A DNA stretch of 27,178 nt from CAYGXH01 sp964354485 (lineage in GTDB: Bacteria; Bacteroidota; Ignavibacteria; UBA10030; SZUA-254), in assembly GCA_964354485.1 (NCBI GenBank), contig CAYGZY010000184.1, forward strand, positions 1-27,178, written 5' to 3'. The notes beneath the pieces were generated by a model, which saw only the letters and a list, made by a program, of their open reading frames with translations, did no database searches and was not told where the DNA came from. Shown here in pieces: positions 9,170 through 17,318 of this stretch. The translations under genes and the position numbers were made by a program. Within the stretch, counting starts at the first letter, position 1; every line of letters begins with the position of its first letter.

Positions 9170-9887
9170 TTATGTTTTCTTTCCAGAATTAAATTTGACG
9201 AATTTTTCCCACATAATTGCACCGTCTGGGGTGCAGTATTCCTTTGAGAATTCAAGTGTAAATTTGTTAATTACCTTCGCGTACTCTACAAGGAATTCCT
9301 CATTCTTCTTTTTTGCTTTATGTCCCAGTGGTTCGATAATTGAAATGTATAGATCCTCATCTCCGGAGATGAATTCCCAGAATCGTTGCCCACAGAGTTT
9401 TAAGTAATCACCTTTGTCGGAATTTTCGTCCCTTCCGTAACAGCAACCATTCACCGCAATAATCCGGATGTCTCTTGCATTAGTTCTCCGTATTCTCATT
9501 GCCCTTTTAAAGTCGTCTTTCATTCTAGCGATTTGGCGACTATTGCCCCAGTTTGGTCCGGATTTTATTGAAACAAGATATAATGTTCCTCTATTTTCAA
9601 ATTCCAAGTCAATTCCCTCTGCTGATGATTTTTCCCTCCATATACCCGTTCGCAGATGAAGATTGCAAGCTCTTCAAGAAATCCACCGAAAATGCCTTCC
9701 TCTTGAGATGAAAGATGTGCATCAAGGATCGTTTTTACCAAATCATGGGCGGTATTCTGATTCTTGGCTTTGAACAAATAAGGATTCTTCCGGGATAAAA
9801 TCTTCTTCAGTTGAAGTGATAAAAGATTCTCGAGCCTTCGAGTGTGGAAATGCCGGATGTTCGGCTCGATGAACCTTATGATATCAT
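9170..9887 (-). pseudogene. PmeII-like type II restriction endonuclease, frame broken at two places
   Basis: Joined across frames, this stretch encodes a near full-length PmeII-family endonuclease: FIEPNIRHFHTRRLE, KNPYLFKAKNQNTAHDLV, HLSSQEEGIFGGFLEELAIF, then SAEGIDLEFENRG, LYLVSIKSGPNWGNS, AVNGCCYGRD, CGQRFWEFISG and EPLGHKAKKKNEEFL to a stop at 9170. GID and SIK look like the metal-binding part of a PD-(D/E)xK-type core. The first lesion is at an A5 run on the minus strand (9629-9633): VYGGK continues as NHQQ in one frame, while removing one A gives VYGGKSSAEGID. The second is at the N-terminus: the coding frame has no ATG, GTG or TTG where the family begins, while the ATG at 9887 runs into TAA after three codons; one extra base just after it would restore MxIIRFIEPN. 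Unless these are read errors, the enzyme is inactive. It directly follows the methyltransferase gene. Confidence 0.7.
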
Positions 9888-9890
9888 TTT

Positions 9891-10748
9891 TTAATTATTT
9901 TTGCCATATTTCGCTTTCTTCTTGAGCAACATCACTTCAACAGGGGTAACTTTTTTCTGGGCAAGTTCAACATACTGCGGTAGAATATCTATGCCTACTG
10001 AATTTCTGTGAAGTTTCTGAGAGACTTCGCATGTCGTTCCGCTACCTACAAAGGGATCAAGCACCCAGTCTCCGACTTTCGTAAAAAGTTTGATGAACCA
10101 TTCGGGAAGAGCGCGGGGGAATGTTGCACTATGATTTCGGTTGTCTGTTTCTGTAGCAAGATGCAGGACGTTTGAAGGATAGGCTTTATCCCTTCCTATC
10201 CAGTTTGCAATATTCTTTCCAAATCCGCTCCCGACTTGTGAGTCAAACCGCACGATATCGTTCTTTCCAAGGCGCTTCAATCTCGACTCAGCCCATTTCC
10301 CCATAGGCACCATAACATTATACTGAAACATCTGAAATTGTTTCGTTTTATTGAACTGTAAACATCTTTCCCATGCATCTCTAAATCTGTTTGGCCATTT
10401 GCCGGGGTGACAATTGCGTTTGTGCCAGATATACTCCTCTGTCCATAGCCAGCCCTGTTTCCGCAAAGCAAGTATTAGCTCAATGACGTAAGTATGCCTT
10501 TCACCAGCAACGACTTTTTCCTTTATGTTGAGGATAAAACTACCAGTTGGTTTTAAAACGCGTAGGAACTGTTCACTCTTTGGGATAAACCACTCAACAT
10601 ATTTATCTGGCTTTATACCACCGTAGGTTTTTGCTCTGCAATCTGCATATGGGGGAGATGTGACTATCAGGTCAAAGAAATTGTCCTCATAGTCCTGTAA
10701 TATATGGGCACAATCCCCTGATTTAATAACGCTCTGAATTGTTTTCAT
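9891..10748 (-). CDS. Site-specific DNA methyltransferase (beta class, TSPPY), partner of the broken restriction gene
   Basis: 285 residues. Catalytic motif IV TSPPY is at 30-34 and the AdoMet-binding motif I DPFVGSGTT at 231-239, the IV-before-I order of beta-class enzymes; SVGIDILPQYVELA near the end is the helix and acidic residue binding AdoMet. SPPY motifs are most often N4-cytosine methyltransferases, so m4C is favoured over m6A, without certainty. The middle (about 120-215) is the target-recognition region. The ATG at 10748 lacks an obvious close ribosome site; AAGGA lies about 19 nt upstream. The palindrome ATAGTACTAT stands just before the start (10752-10761) and might bind a regulator. 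The stop lies 3 nt from the apparent endonuclease start, so the pair was an operon. The frame is intact while the nuclease is not. Confidence 0.88.
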   Translation of the reverse strand: MKTIQSVIKSGDCAHILQDYEDNFFDLIVTSPPYADCRAKTYGGIKPDKYVEWFIPKSEQFLRVLKPTGSFILNIKEKVVAGERHTYVIELILALRKQGWLWTEEYIWHKRNCHPGKWPNRFRDAWERCLQFNKTKQFQMFQYNVMVPMGKWAESRLKRLGKNDIVRFDSQVGSGFGKNIANWIGRDKAYPSNVLHLATETDNRNHSATFPRALPEWFIKLFTKVGDWVLDPFVGSGTTCEVSQKLHRNSVGIDILPQYVELAQKKVTPVEVMLLKKKAKYGKNN

Positions 10749-10977
10749 GGTTATAGTACTATCACAATCCTTGTTTCTGATTTGAGTAATTCAAGATTGT
10801 TATTTTCGTTATTTCCATCCATTTATACATATCGATTGGATATCAGAGATGTTTTATCTCAGCCATCTACACAACATTTTGTGATGGAATGCCATTAAAA
10901 CGGAAATGAATAAAGCGTTGAAATCTTTCACAGAACTTGCAATCCAAGTTTACAAGAGAATATACAAATATTTCATT

Positions 10978-11286
10978 TTAAATACCTTTATCTGCATTTA
11001 CAATTCTTCCGCGTGCTATATCCGTTGGATTATCCCACTCTGCTTCAAATCCCTGTTTTATTCTTAATAAAACATCGTACCTATTTCTTCCGTCTTCTAA
11101 CTCGTACATATTCGCGTCATGATTTGCCAAGTCGACAAGAAACATTCCCCATACAAATGGATCATCCCATATTTTGGAAATAAAGGAAACATATTGTTTC
11201 CCATGTGCCGCCCAAATACGTGCAAGTTCTTGCGCGTTTTTATCGGAAAAAACTTCTGGCGGGATTAATAATTCGTGTTTGTGCAT
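10978..11286 (-). CDS. DUF5076-like small protein of unknown function
   Basis: 102 residues, soluble, no signal or membrane segment. The start at 11286 has a strong GGGAGGG about 7 nt upstream, supporting a real gene. The pattern IPPEVFSD near the N-terminus, then WG(M)FLVDLANHDAN in the middle, and AEWDNPTD near the C-terminus resembles DUF5076, a short widespread family with no established role. It lies 230 nt upstream of the methyltransferase on the same strand, in equally AT-rich DNA, so it may be part of the same transferred block; a function in restriction-modification is not shown. The family assignment is from memory of the motif pattern. Confidence 0.65.
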   Translation of the reverse strand: MHKHELLIPPEVFSDKNAQELARIWAAHGKQYVSFISKIWDDPFVWGMFLVDLANHDANMYELEDGRNRYDVLLRIKQGFEAEWDNPTDIARGRIVNADKGI

Positions 11287-11697
11287 ATAAATACCCTCCC
11301 TATTTAATTGATGAGCCGTTGTTAAAGCGGTGAAAATAACTACATTTGAGATTAAATTCTCATCTTATTATTTGTGGAGGATTCCTTTTAAATGTTCTTC
11401 CCAGTAGTAATTGATGGTACAAAAATTTTTCAGATTTGTCAAGGTTTTCTGAACAATTTTTCATCAATGTGTACCGGTAATTGCATTTATTCCACTTTCT
11501 ATGTTATCGACCAATTTTTGCCCTCCTATAACTAATTCATAAATAATTATATAATGGTTAACCATTTGCACATCATCATAATACCGGAAAATACCTTCAT
11601 TCCCACCTGTCAATATCCCTATTGCATTAATCACTTTACCCTTGATTATTATAGCATTTTTTAATAAGTTTGGGCAATTAATTAAAAGCGATGTGAT
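11287..11697. other. 411-nt AT-rich intergenic region between divergent genes
   Basis: It separates the minus-strand DUF5076-like gene from the plus-strand kinase gene and must hold both promoters. The strongest signal is TATAAT overlapping a 14-bp palindrome at 11550-11566. A minus-strand frame from the start of the kinase gene to 11464 stays open but gives no recognisable protein and is treated as non-coding. No repeat, tRNA or mobile element is seen. Confidence 0.4.
11550..11566 (+). promoter_or_regulatory. -10-like TATAAT overlapping a perfect 14-bp palindrome (candidate operator)
   Basis: TATAAT at 11550-11555 runs into the perfect palindrome AATGGTTAACCATT (11553-11566). No good -35 hexamer stands 17 nt upstream (TATAAC at 11527-11532). 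A dimeric repressor bound here would cover the transcription start of the kinase/GH3 operon, whose GTG is about 130 nt downstream. No regulator gene lies nearby. Confidence 0.35.
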
Positions 11698-12633
11698 GTG
11701 ACCGAGAAGAAACACTATGTAATTGGAATTGATGGCGGCGGGACGAAATCTACGGCCCTCCTGGTCGGTATGGACGGTGCCGTGCTCGCAGAATGTACCG
11801 GGGGTCCGACACAGATTCAGATTGTTGGCATAAAACAAGCTTCTGTAGCCCTTTTTGACCTCATAAAAGAATGCTGCCATAAAACTGGCAGCAAGCCGGA
11901 TTCCCTCGAGAGCGTCACCATGGGTGTTGCAGGAGCCGGGAGAATATCAGACCGGGCTAACCTGGCAAATGCGATTCTTTCCCTCGGGCTCAAAAAGAAA
12001 TTTCCGATCAAAAATTTACGCGTCGAGACAGATGCCCAAATTGCCCTTGAAGCGTCATTTGCGGGTGGTCCGGGAATATGCGTCATTGCCGGGACCGGAT
12101 CGATCGCTCTCTATCGCACCGAGGATGGTAAAGTACTTCGGACCGGCGGATGGGGTAGAATATTTAGCGATGAGGGGAGCGGTTATATCATAGCCCGTGA
12201 TGCCCTTAATGCTATCATGCGGCAGTACGATAAGAGAGGCGAGAAAACGGATCTTACGAAGAAAGCCCTCACTCACTTCAACGTACCATCCCCTGATGAA
12301 TTGATTGTCAAGGTCTACCAGGAACAGGCGGATATCGCAACGTTCGTCCCCCGGGTGTTCGAAGCGGCATCGGAGTTCGACCGAGTTGCCCATTCAATTC
12401 TCGTGAAAAATGCAAGCGAATTGGTAGAACTGGTCCGCATACTGATCATGCAGTCACGTCCGAAAATAAAGCTCCCTGTCGCTCTTCGAGGCGGACTTCT
12501 CGAAACGGATACGATATATTCAAAAATGGTGAAAGAAAAAATCATCAGTTCACTCCCGAATCTTGTTGTCCAGAAACCAAAGTTCCCGAACGCTTTTGGC
12601 GCCGCAATAATGGGATTGAATGCGTTCAGATAA
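11698..12633 (+). CDS. BadF/BadG-type ATPase-fold sugar kinase (N-acetylglucosamine kinase / MurK-like)
   Basis: 311 residues. The phosphate-binding start IGIDGGGTKSTALLVG (about 9-24), GVAGAGR, the acidic catalytic block TDAQIAL, AGTGSIAL (about 131-138) and GWGRIFSDEGSGYIIARDAL define the BadF/BcrA family branch of N-acetylglucosamine kinases (COG2971). Such enzymes phosphorylate GlcNAc, MurNAc or glucosamine with ATP in the cytoplasm. The start is GTG at 11698: it is the only start codon after an in-frame TAA at 11683-11685, and has no strong ribosome site. The stop overlaps the next gene by 14 nt, which implies translational coupling with the GH3/beta-lactamase-fold fusion. That partner makes a cell-wall sugar (GlcNAc or MurNAc) the likely substrate. 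Exact specificity cannot be read from sequence. Confidence 0.85.
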   Translation: MTEKKHYVIGIDGGGTKSTALLVGMDGAVLAECTGGPTQIQIVGIKQASVALFDLIKECCHKTGSKPDSLESVTMGVAGAGRISDRANLANAILSLGLKKKFPIKNLRVETDAQIALEASFAGGPGICVIAGTGSIALYRTEDGKVLRTGGWGRIFSDEGSGYIIARDALNAIMRQYDKRGEKTDLTKKALTHFNVPSPDELIVKVYQEQADIATFVPRVFEAASEFDRVAHSILVKNASELVELVRILIMQSRPKIKLPVALRGGLLETDTIYSKMVKEKIISSLPNLVVQKPKFPNAFGAAIMGLNAFR

Positions 12634-15565
12634 GCTCTGTATATCATACATTCTCCTCGCTTTCCTGTCTTTGGTACTTGCGTCGATGGAGGGATGCGCC
12701 CCGAGCAAGGTACCGGTCACGGCAGAGGTATCTCCGGTCCCGTTCGATTCTTCAGGTGTAACAGAAATTATGGCAACATCAACCGACTGGATTGAAGATC
12801 AGCTTGAGGAAATGTCCCTTGATGAAAAAATTGCGCAGTTGGTATTTGCCCGCGCAAACGGCTACTACGTGAGCACCGAGAGTTATCAATTCCGCCGCTT
12901 AGCATTCCTTGCCGGAGAATTAAAAATAGGAGGATTTGTTTTTTTTCAGGGGGACATCCATACGTCAGCTGTCATGATTAACCGGCTTCAACGATTATCC
13001 CGTACTCCGCTGTTGATCGCATCAGATTTAGAGTGGGGAACTGCAATGCGTCTTCGGAGAGGAACCAGATTTCCGGAAGCAATGGCTCTCGGTGCAACAC
13101 GCGATACAGCACTTGCCTTCCGAATGGGGAAAGCGATCGGTACAGAATCACGGGCAGTCGGTATTCACCAGGTATATGCGCCAGTTGCTGATGTCAATAC
13201 CAATCCCGACAATCCTGTCATCAATACACGCTCATTTGGTGAAGATCCTCAACTCGTGGCTGATATGGCATCTGCTTTTTCTAAAGGATTGCAGTCCGCA
13301 AATGTAATTGCCACTGCGAAACATTTTCCCGGACACGGCGATACACAAATCGATTCCCATATCGGCTTACCTTCATTAAATGCATCCAGGACCAGGTTAG
13401 ATACTATCGAATTATTGCCCTTCCGCCGTCTGATTTCAGATGGAGTACTATCTGTCATGGTCGCTCATATTGATGTGCCGGAACTCTCCGGCGCCAGAGG
13501 CTTATCCGCGTCTGTTTCTCCGAAAGTAACAAAAGACTTTCTCAGAGATACGCTCGGATTTAGGGGAGTGATCGTAACGGATGCGATGGAAATGGGAGCT
13601 GTCGCCGGCAGCGTTAACCAGGATCAACCGACGGTTGCGGCGGTCGAAGCGGGCGCTGACATCATAGTTCTGCCTCCCGGTGAACAAGCAACTATTTTTG
13701 CGTTGAAGCAGGCGGTCCTTCGCGGCCGGATTTCAGAGGAAAGAATCAATCAATCCGTCAAGCGGATCCTCCTGCTGAAACAATGGGCAGGACTCGATGA
13801 GAATCGGCTCGTGGATGTAGAAAAAATATCTGATGTCGTAGAAATTCCGGAACATCTCCGGCTGGCAAAAGATATCGCCCGTAAATCGGTCACAGTGTTA
13901 AAAAATGAGGATATGCTCCCGCTGCGGGGCAGTGGAAAACAGAATATCCTTACCGTCATTGTAAGCGATGCTGAAGATTACCGGACTGAAGTTCACCGTC
14001 CCGGTTTGTCCACGACATCAGAGCGCGTGGGCGATTATATCAGCAGTCAGATCCGGCTGAGGGCTACCGCCGCAGTTACGATGTGGATTGATCCGTCGAC
14101 AAATGCAATGGCAATCGATTCGATAGTAAATCTTGCTAATCGGGCGGATGTGGTTCTCCTTCCGATTTTTTCAAAAGGCCGTTCAGGCTCCGGGAAATTC
14201 GGACTGCCAAACACGATCGTTTCTGCCGTGACGAGAATTCTGGCAGAGAATAAATCCACAGTTCTTATTGCAATGGGAAGTCCTTACATATTGAGTTCAT
14301 TCCCTGATGCAAGCGCATACGTTTGTTCGTACTCTGATGCCGAGTGTGTAACGGAAGCGACAGTCGAGGTAATATTTGGAGAAAAACCTGCCTGCGGCCG
14401 GCTCCCGGTCACTATTCCCGGATTATTCCGGTATGGTAGCAGCACCACTGTCCCTGTGATTACTCTACGAGCCGATAAACCAGAAAGTGTCGGATTTAAT
14501 GCTGAGCGACTAAACAGTCTCGACACTATCATGTATATGGCAGTAAACGATTCTGCATTCCCGGGTGCACAATTGCTCGTGTCAAAAGACGGAACGATCG
14601 TGTACAATAAGTGCTTCGGATCACCTGAGTACGCTCCGGAAAGCCCTCTTGTGAACAGTGAGACGATGTTCGATCTTGCATCGCTGACGAAAGTTGTAGC
14701 CACTACAACGGCGATCATGAAATTATTTGATGAAAATGCACTTCTCCTTGATGATTCCGTAGCGAAGTACATCCCTGAGTTTGGAATTCATGGGAAAGAA
14801 AAAATTACCTTGCGGAACCTTCTTCTGCACAACAGCGGTCTGCCGGCGTATAAACAATTTTACCTTACATGTACATCACCGCAGGAAATTCTTGATTCTG
14901 TCTGTCAGACAGCAACGGTGTACCCCACCGGTGATTCGATACTTTACAGCGATTTGGGATTTATCATACTTGGGAAAGTGGTTGAAAAGGTTACCGGCTT
15001 AACACTTGATCGGTACGTGGATTCGGTGTTTTACAAACCGCTCACCATGTTCCGTACTATGTTCATTCCGCCGGAATCGTTAGGTAATAACATTGCGCCA
15101 ACGGAATGGGATTCACTGTTTCGCAAGAAACTGATGAAGGGGATGGTTCATGACGAGAACTCATACCTCCTCGGCGGTGTGTCGGGGCACGCCGGATTGT
15201 TTTCCACAGCATCCGATCTCGCGATTTTTATGCAGATGATCATGAACGGCGGCACTTACGGCGGCAGAAGATACCTGAATTCAGAAACGATTCGATTGTT
15301 CACAACAAGAACCGACACGCAGGGTAAACGTGCACTGGGCTGGGATATTAAAACAATGAACGGCTACAGCTCGGCAGGGAATCTTTTCGGTCCGGCATCG
15401 TTTGGACATACAGGTTTTACCGGTACATCTATATGGGTTGAGCCGGAAAAGAAAATTTTTGTTATATTACTGACCAACCGTGTCCATCCGACACGTAATA
15501 ACCCAAAAATCATGCAAATTCGCCCGAAAGTGCATGATACGGTTATAAGTTCTCTCGAAAACTAA
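12620..15565 (+). CDS. GH3 beta-N-acetylglucosaminidase (NagZ-like) fused to a beta-lactamase/AmiE-like serine hydrolase
   Basis: 981 residues. The N-terminus has a hydrophobic stretch (about 9-23) ending SMEGC, a poor lipobox but compatible with a lipoprotein, so export to the periplasm is likely. GH3 domain, about 50-400: KHFPGHGDTQIDSH carries the NagZ-type Asp245-Ser-His247 acid/base dyad, and VTDAMEMGAV supplies nucleophile Asp321. A GH3 C-terminal-like domain follows (about 410-610). From about 630 to the end is a class C beta-lactamase-fold domain with Ser688-Leu-Thr-Lys691, Tyr776-Ser-Asp and His930-Thr-Gly, the active-site trio with common variants. In Bacillus subtilis separate NagZ and the AmiE amidase, also of this fold, split muropeptides; here one chain would do both. 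GH3-serine hydrolase fusions are known in Bacteroidota. The ATG lies inside the end of the kinase gene. Confidence 0.88.
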   Translation: MRSDKLCISYILLAFLSLVLASMEGCAPSKVPVTAEVSPVPFDSSGVTEIMATSTDWIEDQLEEMSLDEKIAQLVFARANGYYVSTESYQFRRLAFLAGELKIGGFVFFQGDIHTSAVMINRLQRLSRTPLLIASDLEWGTAMRLRRGTRFPEAMALGATRDTALAFRMGKAIGTESRAVGIHQVYAPVADVNTNPDNPVINTRSFGEDPQLVADMASAFSKGLQSANVIATAKHFPGHGDTQIDSHIGLPSLNASRTRLDTIELLPFRRLISDGVLSVMVAHIDVPELSGARGLSASVSPKVTKDFLRDTLGFRGVIVTDAMEMGAVAGSVNQDQPTVAAVEAGADIIVLPPGEQATIFALKQAVLRGRISEERINQSVKRILLLKQWAGLDENRLVDVEKISDVVEIPEHLRLAKDIARKSVTVLKNEDMLPLRGSGKQNILTVIVSDAEDYRTEVHRPGLSTTSERVGDYISSQIRLRATAAVTMWIDPSTNAMAIDSIVNLANRADVVLLPIFSKGRSGSGKFGLPNTIVSAVTRILAENKSTVLIAMGSPYILSSFPDASAYVCSYSDAECVTEATVEVIFGEKPACGRLPVTIPGLFRYGSSTTVPVITLRADKPESVGFNAERLNSLDTIMYMAVNDSAFPGAQLLVSKDGTIVYNKCFGSPEYAPESPLVNSETMFDLASLTKVVATTTAIMKLFDENALLLDDSVAKYIPEFGIHGKEKITLRNLLLHNSGLPAYKQFYLTCTSPQEILDSVCQTATVYPTGDSILYSDLGFIILGKVVEKVTGLTLDRYVDSVFYKPLTMFRTMFIPPESLGNNIAPTEWDSLFRKKLMKGMVHDENSYLLGGVSGHAGLFSTASDLAIFMQMIMNGGTYGGRRYLNSETIRLFTTRTDTQGKRALGWDIKTMNGYSSAGNLFGPASFGHTGFTGTSIWVEPEKKIFVILLTNRVHPTRNNPKIMQIRPKVHDTVISSLEN

Positions 15566-15589
15566 CTGGTTTATCTTTAAAATAACCTA

Positions 15590-15646
15590 ACGCAGGACAG
15601 GTAGAGGTTGATTGTCTCAATCTGATGACGACCTGTATGTCTGCGT
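15590..15646 (+). repeat. Imperfect long hairpin between the GH3 fusion and rocA
   Basis: ACGCAG (15590-15595) and ACAGGT (15597-15602) pair with ACCTGT (15631-15636) and CTGCGT (15641-15646), giving two 6-bp helices with an internal loop. Between them GATTG (15610-15614) and CAATC (15618-15622) form a small inner hairpin. No T-run follows, so it is not a standard terminator. It ends 43 nt before the rocA start and could be a structured leader or an mRNA-end stabiliser. Confidence 0.4.
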
Positions 15647-15689
15647 GAATCCGCATAAGTTATAACAATTCTGCAACGAGGAATAGTAT

Positions 15690-17246
15690 ATGAAAATACC
15701 AAAATTCAGGAATGATATCTATACTGACTGGTCGAAACCTGCTAATCGAAAAAAGCAGGAAGAGGCGCTGAGAAAACTCGAATCTCAGTCGGGGAAGGAG
15801 TATCCCCATATTATCGGCGGCGAGAGAGTCTTATCTGTCTCCAAATTCAGCTCGATAAATCCATCGAATCCGTCACACGTCATAGGGGTTTTTCAGCGGG
15901 GAACCTCAGAGGATGCTCTCCGTGCTATCGATGTTGCTCTGAAAACATTCGAGGAATGGCGCTGGATTCCTTATGCCATGCGTGCTCAGTTTCTCCTGAA
16001 AGCTGCCAGGATCATGCGGAAGAGACGTTTTGAGCTGAACGCTACGATGATTCTGGAAGTTGGGAAAAATTGGGTGGAAGCCGACGGCGATACTGCAGAA
16101 GCGATCGACTTTCTGGAATTTTATGGCCGAGAGATGCTTCGTTACGGGAATGCAAAAACCGCTGTTCAACTCCCGGGCGAAAAGGATGAACTCGAATACA
16201 TCCCCCTCGGTGTCGGCATAGTTATACCTCCGTGGAATTTTCCGCTGGCAATTCTGGCAGGCATGACAACCGCTGCGGTGGTTACGGGAAATACGGTTGT
16301 TCTCAAACCGTCGAGCGATTCGCCTCTCATCGGATACAAGTTCATGGAAGTCATGGAGGAAGCGGGCCTTCCCGCCGGTGTTATAAATTATGTAACCGGA
16401 CCCGGCGGAGCAGTCGGCGATACTTTAGTGCGGCATCCTAAAACCAGGTTTATATCGTTTACCGGTTCGAAGGAGGTTGGCATCCACATTTACCAGGAAG
16501 CTGCGAAGGTTCAGACGGGTCAGATCTGGCTGAAGCGTGTTGTGGTGGAGATGGGCGGTAAGGACGCCATCATCGTTGACCACGACACAAACCTGGAAGA
16601 AGCTGCAGCTGGCGTTGTTGTCTCTGCCTTTGGATTTCAGGGGCAGAAATGTTCAGCATGTTCCCGCGCGATAGTGGATGAAAGAGTATACGATAAATTT
16701 TTAGAACTTGTAAAGGCACGCGTCGAATCGATAACTGTCGGACCAACAAAAATTATGAGCAATTATCTGGGTCCCGTCATTAATAAGGGATCGATGGAGA
16801 AAATTCAGCAGTACATCGAAAAAGGATTGCGCGAAGGCGGAAGGTTGATTTCCGGTGGTAAACAAGCGCAGGGCGAAGGATACTTCCTGCAGCCGACGGT
16901 CATCGCTGATGTCGGCCCGAAAGCGACCATTGCCCAGGAGGAAATCTTCGGGCCCGTACTTGCCGTCATCAGAGCGCGTGACTTTGATAATGCGCTCGAG
17001 ATTGCCAACAATACCGAATTCGGACTGACTGGTGCAGTATATTCAAAGAATAAGCGCAAGTTGGAGAGAGCCAAAAAAGAATTTCACTGCGGTAATCTCT
17101 ACCTTAACCGGAAGTGCACAGGTGCAATGGTAGGTGCTCATCCGTTCGGCGGTTTCAATATGAGCGGAACGGATTCCAAAGCGGGCGGACAGGATTACCT
17201 ACTCCTCTTCCTTCAGGCGAAATCTATAGCTACAAAGGTGAAATGA
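15690..17246 (+). CDS. pruA: 1-pyrroline-5-carboxylate (L-glutamate gamma-semialdehyde) dehydrogenase
   Basis: 518 residues, the length of the stand-alone bacterial RocA/PruA type rather than the PutA fusion. It oxidises glutamate semialdehyde to glutamate with NAD+, the second step of proline and part of arginine and ornithine breakdown. It has the extended N-terminus typical of this group (FRNDIYTDW, PHIIGGERV), PPWNFPLAI and KPSSDSP for NAD binding, FTGSKEVG, Glu287 in EMGGKDA, and catalytic Cys321 in QGQKCSACSR; GPVLAVIRA and NRKCTGAMVGAHPFGGF are also conserved. The start has GAGGAA 7 nt upstream. It is followed after 72 nt by sucC on the same strand; no proline dehydrogenase is in the window. 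The rocA name is equally used. Confidence 0.93.
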   Translation: MKIPKFRNDIYTDWSKPANRKKQEEALRKLESQSGKEYPHIIGGERVLSVSKFSSINPSNPSHVIGVFQRGTSEDALRAIDVALKTFEEWRWIPYAMRAQFLLKAARIMRKRRFELNATMILEVGKNWVEADGDTAEAIDFLEFYGREMLRYGNAKTAVQLPGEKDELEYIPLGVGIVIPPWNFPLAILAGMTTAAVVTGNTVVLKPSSDSPLIGYKFMEVMEEAGLPAGVINYVTGPGGAVGDTLVRHPKTRFISFTGSKEVGIHIYQEAAKVQTGQIWLKRVVVEMGGKDAIIVDHDTNLEEAAAGVVVSAFGFQGQKCSACSRAIVDERVYDKFLELVKARVESITVGPTKIMSNYLGPVINKGSMEKIQQYIEKGLREGGRLISGGKQAQGEGYFLQPTVIADVGPKATIAQEEIFGPVLAVIRARDFDNALEIANNTEFGLTGAVYSKNKRKLERAKKEFHCGNLYLNRKCTGAMVGAHPFGGFNMSGTDSKAGGQDYLLLFLQAKSIATKVK

Positions 17247-17253
17247 CGAAGTG

Positions 17254-17270
17254 TGCAGAGTAAATCTGCA
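17254..17270 (+). terminator. Weak hairpin after the P5C dehydrogenase gene
   Basis: TGCAGA (17254-17259) and TCTGCA (17265-17270) form a 6-bp stem with loop GTAAA, 8 nt after the stop. The following TCTTTATG is not a real U-run, so this is at best a weak or attenuating terminator before sucC. Confidence 0.25.
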
Positions 17271-17318
17271 TCTTTATGAATAAATAGAGTGTAAGGCAAA
17301 ATATGCTCAGGAGTAGAA

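Noticed and set aside
9629..9633. Programmed ribosomal frameshifting at the A5 run in the restriction gene
   Set aside because: No heptameric slippery site or clear downstream structure was seen, and a second lesion at the N-terminus favours decay or read error.
11464..11880. Minus-strand open frame of 138 codons, the first part antisense to the kinase gene
   Set aside because: The part outside the kinase gene is Ile/Tyr-rich and unrecognised, there is no convincing start with a ribosome site, and the kinase frame on the other strand is certain. A decayed gene fragment cannot be excluded.
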